From the NCBI GenBank assembly GCA_029239605.1, contig JARBUO010000009.1:1-48640 (forward strand): a stretch of DNA of 48,640 bases, written 5' to 3'. A model generated the notes under the pieces. The model searched no databases. It was not told where the DNA came from and saw only the letters and a list, made by a program, of their open reading frames with translations. Made by a program: the position numbers and the translations under genes. Numbering within the stretch: the first letter of the stretch is position 1; every line of letters starts with the position of its first letter. This document shows positions 43,185 through 48,640 of this stretch, in pieces. The stretch is from Bacillota bacterium (lineage in GTDB: Bacteria > Bacillota > Clostridia > Peptostreptococcales > Anaerovoracaceae).

Positions 43185-43664
43185 CTATTCGTCTATGGAG
43201 AGATATCGTCTGCAGCAGCTTTTACGGCAAGGCTTATCCTCGCAGCTCTGATCACAGAAAACCTGATGAGAGCCGCAATCGGGGCAGACGTATTCTCCGC
43301 TCTTTATCACATCTAAGTTCTCATAGCTTTCTTTCCATTCCTTGCCGCATTCTGAACACTTGACGGGACAGATATTCAGTGTGAAGTTCCCTCCTTCAAT
43401 CAGAATGGTTTTCCCGTTAATCAGGCTGTCTGCAACTTTTTCTCTGGCAGAAATCAGGATACGCTGGAAGGTGGGCCTGGAAACCCCCATGTTTGCGGCG
43501 CATTCCTCTTGCTCCATACCCAGCAGATCCTTAAGTCGGATCGCTTCCAATTCCTCCAGCTTTAGAATATTTTTCTCTGACTCTGGGAAATCTTTCTCTG
43601 ACGGTATAAAGTATGGAACGGTGGGGATATGCTCAATTTTTCGCCATTTTGTCGGTCTTGCCAT
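43185..43664 (-). CDS. DUF134 family DNA-binding protein
   Basis: A 159-residue protein of the DUF134 group. It starts MARPTKWRKIEHIP, has a helix-turn-helix like sigma region 4 (LEAIRLKDLLGMEQEECAA, then NMGVSRPTFQRIL), and ends in Cys-rich zinc-type motifs (CSECGKEW, CPDCGSHQ, CDQSCEDKPCRKSCC). The ATG at 43664 has GGAG about 9 bases ahead; an ATG 15 bases upstream overlaps that site. DUF134 genes often sit with NifX-like and Mrp genes, as here, so it may be their regulator, but no target is known. Confidence 0.9.
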   Translation of the reverse strand: MARPTKWRKIEHIPTVPYFIPSEKDFPESEKNILKLEELEAIRLKDLLGMEQEECAANMGVSRPTFQRILISAREKVADSLINGKTILIEGGNFTLNICPVKCSECGKEWKESYENLDVIKSGEYVCPDCGSHQVFCDQSCEDKPCRKSCCRRYLSIDE

Positions 43665-43747
43665 CGGTATCATCTCCATCTTAAATGTGTTCGGATAAGT
43701 GTTGTGAGCAGATTTGCTGATCAGTAATCTGCCGAAATCTAATCTAT

Positions 43748-43776
43748 AGTTTATCGATAGAAATAGAAGATGTCAA
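43748..43776 (-). promoter_or_regulatory. Sigma-A promoter of the DUF134 gene
   Basis: On the minus strand: TTGACA (43771-43776), 17 bases, then TAAACT (43748-43753). It starts a leader of about 80 bases before the DUF134 ATG. Confidence 0.6.
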
Positions 43777-43806
43777 CTGTTTACAAAACCTGCGCGCGAA
43801 ACCTGT

Positions 43807-43835
43807 TTGACGAAACCGTCGTTACCCTATAAAAT
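43807..43835 (+). promoter_or_regulatory. Sigma-A promoter of ligA
   Basis: TTGACG (43807-43812), 17 bases, then TAAAAT (43830-43835). The open frame of ligA reaches back to 43807, but this promoter sits there, so the protein must start downstream, at 43957. The leader is about 115 bases. Confidence 0.7.
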
Positions 43836-43956
43836 TAAAGAGATTCGTTACATTGAGCGCATTTTGTCTGCGCGGATCTTTCTTTGCAAGCCGGCCCAAA
43901 CCTGCCAAAGAAGTGTAACGTTTGATAAAACAGAGAAGATAGAAGTTGGGGGAACT

Positions 43957-45930
43957 ATGGAAAATAAATTAAGTTCAATGAAAGAAAAAGTCAGGATTTT
44001 AAACGAAGCAGCAAAGGCTTACTATCAGGAAAATCGTGAGATCATGGCCAATATCGAATATGACAAGCTTTATGACGAACTTCAGGAACTGGAACAGGAG
44101 ACAGGTGTAGTTCTGTCGAACAGCCCAACGATCCGGGTCGGATACGAATTGCTGAGCAACTTGCCGAAGGAGGCACATGAAAAGGTCATGCTTTCCCTTG
44201 ATAAAACAAAGGATACCGAAGCCTTGAAGGATTGGCTGGGAGATCAGACCGGATTGCTATCCTGGAAGCTTGACGGTCTTACCATTGTTTTGACGTATCT
44301 TGAAGGAAAGCTGGTTAAGGCGGTTACAAGGGGAAACGGCGAAGTGGGAGAAGTCATTACAAACAACGCCAAAGTCTTTGCGAACGTTCCGCTGTCCATC
44401 GCCTACCAGGGAAATCTGGTGCTTCGAGGAGAAGCGGTTATCCGGTATTCGGATTTTTATAAAATCAATCAGGAAATCGAAGACGTGGCTGCGAAATATA
44501 AAAATCCCCGGAACCTCTGCAGCGGATCGGTCCGGCAGCTGAACAACAAAGTCACCGCAGAGAGAAACGTGAATTTCTTTGCATTTTCCGTGGTAAGAGC
44601 AGACGGTGTCGATTTTGAAAACTCCAGGCTCTTTCAGATGGAATGGCTCAGGAACCAGGGGTTTGAGGTTGTAGATTACAAGAAAGTGGATTCGGCAGAC
44701 CTGGAGGAGACTGTGAGCTGGTTTGCTGATCAGATTTCTGAAAATGATTTTCCCTCCGATGGTTTGGTGCTGACCTTTGACAACATTGCCTACGGAGAAT
44801 CGCTGGGGGCGACGGCCAAGTTTCCAAGGGATTCCATTGCCTTCAAATGGAAGGATGAAATCAAAGAGACCAAACTGCTGGAAATCGAATGGAGTGCGTC
44901 CAGAACGGGCCTCATTAACCCCATCGCAATCTTTGAGCCCGTTGAACTGGAGGGAACTACGGTGAGCCGTGCCAGCGTTCACAATCTGAGCATTATGGAA
45001 GGACTGGCGCTTGGGCTGGGAGACACCATCGAAGTCTATAAAGCAAATATGATCATCCCTCAAATTTCTGAAAATCTGACGAGAAGCGGAACTGCTGTCA
45101 TTCCAGAGCACTGTCCCGTCTGCGAGGGAGATACGGTGATCAAGCAGGAGAACGGCGTCAAGTCTCTCTACTGCCCCAATGAGGAATGTCAGGCCAAGCA
45201 CGTGAAGTCTTTCACTCATTTTGTCAGCCGGGATGCAATGGGAATAGACGGTTTATCAGAGATGACCATCGAAAAACTAATCGGCAAGGGCCTTATCAAA
45301 GAGTTTGCCGATATCTTTCACGTGGATCAATATAAAGAGGAAATTGTCACCATGGAAGGCTTTGGTGAAAAGTCTTTCAACAATTTGGTGGCATCCGTTA
45401 ATAAGGCAAGAAGAACCACTGCGGTGCGGCTGCTCTACAGCCTCGGAATTCCTAATGTGGGTCTTTCCAATGCCAAAAACATTTGCAAACATTTCGGCCA
45501 TGTCTGGAATGAAATTCAAGCAGCGGATTACGAGCAGCTGATCCAGATCAACGGCATTGGGAGCATTATGGCAGCGGCCTATGTTAAATTCTTTGAGAAT
45601 GATAGAAATCAACAGATCCTGCAGGATTTGCTGCAGGAGATTGAGCTCGAGGAAATCATTGCAGCTGAAACAGAAGGCGGTCTGTTGGAAGGACATGTTT
45701 TCGTCATCACAGGTTCTGTGGAGAAGTTCAAGAACAGAAATGAGATGAAAGACGTCATTGAGACTCAGGGCGGAAAGACCACTGATTCCGTCACCTCAAA
45801 GACCAGCTACCTCATCAATAATGACAACCTGTCCAACTCAACCAAAAACAAGAAGGCCAAGGAACTCGGCGTACCTATTATCACGGAAGATCAGCTTTTG
45901 AACTGGATCGAAAACGGCACGCGGCCATAG
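43957..45930 (+). CDS. ligA: NAD-dependent DNA ligase LigA
   Basis: LigA seals nicks in DNA with NAD as cofactor. The 657 residues have domain Ia, the adenylation domain with catalytic Lys104 in SWKLDGLTIV, the OB fold, a four-cysteine zinc finger (CPVCEGDTVI and CPNEECQAKH), helix-hairpin-helix repeats (GFGEKSFNNLVASV) and a C-terminal BRCT domain (about 575-655). The ATG at 43957 follows GGGGG and lies downstream of the promoter. Length is normal. The last 23 bases before the stop region are repeated just after it. Confidence 0.95.
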   Translation: MENKLSSMKEKVRILNEAAKAYYQENREIMANIEYDKLYDELQELEQETGVVLSNSPTIRVGYELLSNLPKEAHEKVMLSLDKTKDTEALKDWLGDQTGLLSWKLDGLTIVLTYLEGKLVKAVTRGNGEVGEVITNNAKVFANVPLSIAYQGNLVLRGEAVIRYSDFYKINQEIEDVAAKYKNPRNLCSGSVRQLNNKVTAERNVNFFAFSVVRADGVDFENSRLFQMEWLRNQGFEVVDYKKVDSADLEETVSWFADQISENDFPSDGLVLTFDNIAYGESLGATAKFPRDSIAFKWKDEIKETKLLEIEWSASRTGLINPIAIFEPVELEGTTVSRASVHNLSIMEGLALGLGDTIEVYKANMIIPQISENLTRSGTAVIPEHCPVCEGDTVIKQENGVKSLYCPNEECQAKHVKSFTHFVSRDAMGIDGLSEMTIEKLIGKGLIKEFADIFHVDQYKEEIVTMEGFGEKSFNNLVASVNKARRTTAVRLLYSLGIPNVGLSNAKNICKHFGHVWNEIQAADYEQLIQINGIGSIMAAAYVKFFENDRNQQILQDLLQEIELEEIIAAETEGGLLEGHVFVITGSVEKFKNRNEMKDVIETQGGKTTDSVTSKTSYLINNDNLSNSTKNKKAKELGVPIITEDQLLNWIENGTRP

Positions 45931-45971
45931 TCCACTTTCAAAACTGGATCGAAAACGGCACGCGTCAATAG
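45901..45971 (+). repeat. Direct repeat copying the ligA 3' end
   Basis: A stretch of 23 bases at 45901-45923 recurs without change at 45942-45964, 41 bases on, and both copies run into a TAG. The first encodes the terminal residues NWIENGTRP of LigA; the second would read NWIENGTRQ but lies beyond the stop. Confidence 0.85.
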
Positions 45972-46009
45972 TTCCTATTTAAATTGAAGGTCCAAAAAGG
46001 AGGAGCGAT

Positions 46010-46909
46010 ATGGTAATCAGCAAAGTGTATGCAGCCTATTTCAGCGCTACCGACACGACGAAGCACACAGTATCAGAGATCGCATCTATGATAGCAGAGA
46101 TCCTTGATGTCAGTCTGGAAGTGTTTGATTTTACGCTTCCATCTGCGAGAACAGCTCCTAAGGTTTTCTGTGAGAGCGACCTGGTTGTTTTCGGAGCACC
46201 GGTTTATGCCGGACGGGTACCGAATGTTCTGCTGCAATATTTAAATACCATAAAAGGAAACGGGGCATTGGCTGTTCCGGTGGTTCTGTACGGAAACAGA
46301 AACTACGACGATGCTTTGATTGAGCTGCGGGATCTTCTGGAACGCGGCAACTTACATACGATTGCCGCTGCTGCCTTTATCGGTGAGCATTCCTTCTCCG
46401 AGATACTGGCATGGAAAAGACCAGATCAGAAGGACCGTTTGAAGATGAAACAGTTTGCAAAAATCACGGCCGATCGATTGCAAAGAGCGGAAGCACCTGC
46501 CGGGCAGCTGGAAATCCTCCCGGTTTCTGTCAGCGGAACCCCCTTCCCCTATAGGGGATACTACCAGCCCCGGGATCGACAAGGAAATCCTGTCGATATC
46601 CGTAAGGTGAAGCCTGTGACAGATTCCTGCTGCAACGATTGTAAGCTCTGCGCTGAAATTTGTCCCATGGGTTCCATTGTTTTTGAAGACGTTTCAGAAG
46701 TGCAGGGAGTCTGTATTAAATGCTGTGCATGCATTAAAAAATGTCCCGTTGGAGCAAAGCATTTTAATGATGCCGGATACCTGTACCATCAGAAGGAACT
46801 GGAAGAAGGCTTTGCGCGAAGAGCTGAGCCGGAATGGTTTTTCAGTGTTTCATTGCCGGAGGAACCAAAGAATAAAACAAATGAGAAAGGAACGAAGGGA
46901 GAGATATGA
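46010..46909 (+). CDS. EFR1-type flavodoxin-ferredoxin fusion protein
   Basis: A 299-residue electron-transfer protein. The N-terminus (about 1-150) is flavodoxin-like, with AAYFSATDTTKHTV and VVFGAPVYAGRVPNVL. The C-terminus has two 4Fe-4S motifs (CCNDCKLCAEICPMGS and CIKCCACIKKCPVGA, about 205-245). Such proteins, common in Clostridia, are called EFR1 family ferredoxins; partner and reaction are unknown. AAAAGGAGG precedes the ATG. It overlaps the YibE/F gene by 4 bases. Confidence 0.88.
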   Translation: MVISKVYAAYFSATDTTKHTVSEIASMIAEILDVSLEVFDFTLPSARTAPKVFCESDLVVFGAPVYAGRVPNVLLQYLNTIKGNGALAVPVVLYGNRNYDDALIELRDLLERGNLHTIAAAAFIGEHSFSEILAWKRPDQKDRLKMKQFAKITADRLQRAEAPAGQLEILPVSVSGTPFPYRGYYQPRDRQGNPVDIRKVKPVTDSCCNDCKLCAEICPMGSIVFEDVSEVQGVCIKCCACIKKCPVGAKHFNDAGYLYHQKELEEGFARRAEPEWFFSVSLPEEPKNKTNEKGTKGEI

Positions 46910-48144
46910 GAGAGAAAGGAAGCAAAAAAGAAAGATTTTATATCTTTGTCGTGATTATTCTTTCACTGATACTGATCTATGCAGGAAATCGGATTGCCAT
47001 GAAGGACATAAGCTTTTTCACGGAATCAAATGACTTTATCGTTTCAAAAGCGGAGGTTACTGCAGTACCTGACTCCAACGTCAATGAATACGGAGCAGTG
47101 ATCTTTGAATGTAAGATTATAGAGGGAGAGAATAAAGGGCAAACCGTTACCGCAGGACAGATCATTGATCCCGATGCGGCATCCAGTATCAGAGTTGTTG
47201 AGAAGGGAGATGTGGTTTTCCTCGGAGATGCCACCGAATATGTCATCGGCGCGGATTGGTTTTTATATGAGTTTGAACGGTTTAACGGAATTGTGTGGCT
47301 TGCGGCTGCCTTTGCACTACTTCTGCTGATCTTCGGAAGGAGCAAAGGTTTCCGGACAATCATTTCTCTTGCTTATACGTGCAGCACAATTTTCTTTGTG
47401 TTTATTCCGTCCATCATATCGGGCTTTAATATTTACGTAAGCTCTATTGCTGTATGCGTCTTCATCACCTTCATGACCCTGCTTATTGTTCAGGGACCCA
47501 ATAAAAAAACACTGGCTGCCGGGCTTGGATGCATGGGAGGCTTGCTTGCGGTAAGTCTGATTACGGTAGGAATGAACGAGGTCTTAAAGATTACAGGATT
47601 GGTAGACAGCGAATCGTTCTTCCTGCTTTATCTGGATACAAACAATCCCATTAATCTCAAAGGAATTGTGTTTGCAGCCATTACCATCGGTGCAATGGGT
47701 GCGATCCTGGATATCGCCGTAGATATCGCAGCATCTCTCAGCGAAGTGCATCACCATGCACAGAAGCTGACCCTGCATCAGACCATAAAATCCGGCATAA
47801 CCATCGGGCAGGATATCGTTGGCAGTATGGCAAATACACTGATCCTTGCCTATATCGGAAGTTCCCTGTCTTTGATTCTTCTGCTGCTGGTTCATTCCGG
47901 CTCCAATGCGGATTTGCTCAACAGCGAATTGATTACAGTTGAGTTTCTGCAGGCATTGGCAGGAAGCATTGGTATCCTGTTTACCATACCGCTGACCTCC
48001 ATCAGCTGCGGAATCCTTTACAGCCTGTCGGACGCAAAGGAAAGCAGGGACACTGCGGAACTTACTCTGAACGAGAACGAAGCGGAACGTTCTCTTTCCG
48101 AGAAAGAAAATGGAGACCCGGATCAAGGGGCTCCATTAAAGTAA
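46906..48144 (+). CDS. YibE/F family membrane protein
   Basis: A 412-residue membrane protein. One N-terminal helix (about 10-26) is followed by an extracellular beta-rich segment (about 30-120). Then come about seven helices typical of YibE/F, with GAMGAILDIAVDIAASLSEV and TIKSGITIGQDIVGSMANT. The C-terminal tail is charged. The family function is not established. Overlap with the EFR1 gene implies joint expression. Confidence 0.88.
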   Translation: MREKGSKKERFYIFVVIILSLILIYAGNRIAMKDISFFTESNDFIVSKAEVTAVPDSNVNEYGAVIFECKIIEGENKGQTVTAGQIIDPDAASSIRVVEKGDVVFLGDATEYVIGADWFLYEFERFNGIVWLAAAFALLLLIFGRSKGFRTIISLAYTCSTIFFVFIPSIISGFNIYVSSIAVCVFITFMTLLIVQGPNKKTLAAGLGCMGGLLAVSLITVGMNEVLKITGLVDSESFFLLYLDTNNPINLKGIVFAAITIGAMGAILDIAVDIAASLSEVHHHAQKLTLHQTIKSGITIGQDIVGSMANTLILAYIGSSLSLILLLLVHSGSNADLLNSELITVEFLQALAGSIGILFTIPLTSISCGILYSLSDAKESRDTAELTLNENEAERSLSEKENGDPDQGAPLK

Positions 48145-48171
48145 GCGTGATATTGGAAATCAAAAGCAATT

Positions 48172-48211
48172 GCGGGGTGCAGATTATTGAAAAACATTTT
48201 CTGCGCCCCGC
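48172..48211. terminator. Terminator between converging genes
   Basis: GCGGGGTGCAGA (48172-48183) pairs with TCTGCGCCCCGC (48200-48211), 11 of 12 bases, around a 16-base loop that holds the stop of the minus-strand gene. T-rich DNA lies on both sides. Confidence 0.6.
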
Positions 48212-48640
48212 TCTTTCATTACCGTAACGGAAGAGGCGTCCAGCGTCAGATAGGTCCAGCCGTCTTCCTCGTATGTTCTCAGGGAACCAATTACTTCAAT
48301 CCAATCATTATTTTGGGGTAAATCCCCAGACCAGGTAAATTCAAATCCGCACATACTGCCGTCATTGCCGCAGCATCCCGGACCCACCCGATAGACATAG
48401 TAGTAGGTTAACCCCGTGTTTTCGTCAGTATATGATTGAAACATTCCCTGAATCCGAATGTTCTGGCCGATATAATCCGGGGTATTCACATAAATGTCGT
48501 TGATATATGCAACGTACATCTTTTCTGTGATGTCTACGTCCACATCTCCGCTAGCGGAGGGCAATCCTGCACCGGGTGACGATACATCCTCTGAATTGCT
48601 GTCTGTCGAGGGACTGTCAATGGCATCGCTGCCGTCTGAA
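48184..48640 (-). CDS. C-terminal part of a TIGR03943/YcgQ-like protein (partial)
   Basis: Open through the right window edge, so the 5' end is missing; 151 residues are visible. The visible start is a Ser/Asp-rich linker, followed by a compact beta domain with YVNTPDYIGQNIRIQGMFQS, VGPGCCGNDGSMCGFEF and NNDWIEVIGSLRTYEEDGW. The double cysteine followed by G-x-D and the W-I-E-V-x-G strand recall the C-terminal domain of TIGR03943/YcgQ membrane-associated proteins, often paired with a permease and linked to metal uptake. The N-terminal membrane part, if any, is outside the window. Confidence 0.65.
   Translation of the reverse strand, partial: SDGSDAIDSPSTDSNSEDVSSPGAGLPSASGDVDVDITEKMYVAYINDIYVNTPDYIGQNIRIQGMFQSYTDENTGLTYYYVYRVGPGCCGNDGSMCGFEFTWSGDLPQNNDWIEVIGSLRTYEEDGWTYLTLDASSVTVMKERGAENVFQ

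Noticed and set aside
42813..43316. An intact DUF1847 protein gene
   Set aside because: Both ends of the family are missing, the 3' third of the frame is antisense to DUF134, and no ribosome site precedes the ATG.
43807..43956. A 50-residue N-terminal extension of LigA
   Set aside because: The stretch contains the promoter (43807-43835), and LigA homology begins at the ATG 43957 with a ribosome site.
44257..45219. A 320-codon open frame on the minus strand inside ligA
   Set aside because: It lies wholly antisense to a clear, full-length LigA with all motifs, has no ribosome site and resembles no family I know.
1..48640. tRNA, rRNA, CRISPR, prophage or insertion-sequence features
   Set aside because: No cloverleaf sequences, regularly spaced repeats, transposase or phage genes could be recognised on either strand.

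Overview
The window comes from an anaerobic, spore-forming member of the Clostridia (Bacillota). The gene order flbD-motA-motB-fliM-fliY, ribosome sites of the GGAGG type with several TTG starts, a T-box leader, a sigma-K-like promoter in front of a YjcZ-like peptide, rubrerythrin and ferredoxin-type proteins all point there. The family cannot be fixed from the sequence; something near the Anaerovoracaceae is only a guess. I found no rRNA, tRNA, CRISPR array, prophage or insertion sequence.

Region 1 (1-19607) is a long plus-strand flagellar and chemotaxis operon. It holds the end of flgE, flbD, motA, motB, fliM, fliY, cheY, the export genes fliO-P-Q-R-flhB-flhA, sigma-D (fliA), two rod genes (flgF-like, flgG) and fapA. 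A second-messenger block follows: a PilZ protein and a ParA ATPase whose gene overlaps that of a ComFB-domain protein. Then come cheC, cheD, cheW and cheB. cheW has its own sigma-D promoter and cheB ends at a strong terminator. fliL, flhF, flhG, cheA and cheR are not here.

Region 2 (19608-28380) is the signalling output. Two very large poly-HAMP chemoreceptors are tandem paralogues, one with a Cys-rich PAS and one with dCache. The third gene is the most unusual in the window: a soluble protein with two chemoreceptor signalling hairpins in tandem, each interrupted exactly at its tip by a sensor-like domain of about 130 residues. Sigma-D promoters precede the first receptor and this third gene.

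Region 3 (28390-34540) is mixed: an ABC-F ATPase, an AEC transporter, a PC4/YdbC-like protein, and a minus-strand ACT-domain protein plus phenylacetate-CoA ligase. Upstream of the ligase lies a T-box leader whose specifier reads UUC (Phe). A sigma-K-type promoter and a 38-residue YjcZ-like gene sit antisense between the T-box and the ligase.

Region 4 (34541-48640) is mainly housekeeping: a TGS/uridine-kinase protein overlapping a PfkB sugar kinase, rubrerythrin, an uncharacterised helical protein, PcrA helicase, a NifX-like/Mrp/DUF134 metal-cluster group with a DUF1847 remnant, LigA, and an EFR1-type flavodoxin-ferredoxin overlapping a YibE/F membrane protein. The 3' ends of both mrp and ligA are followed by decayed copies of their own last codons.
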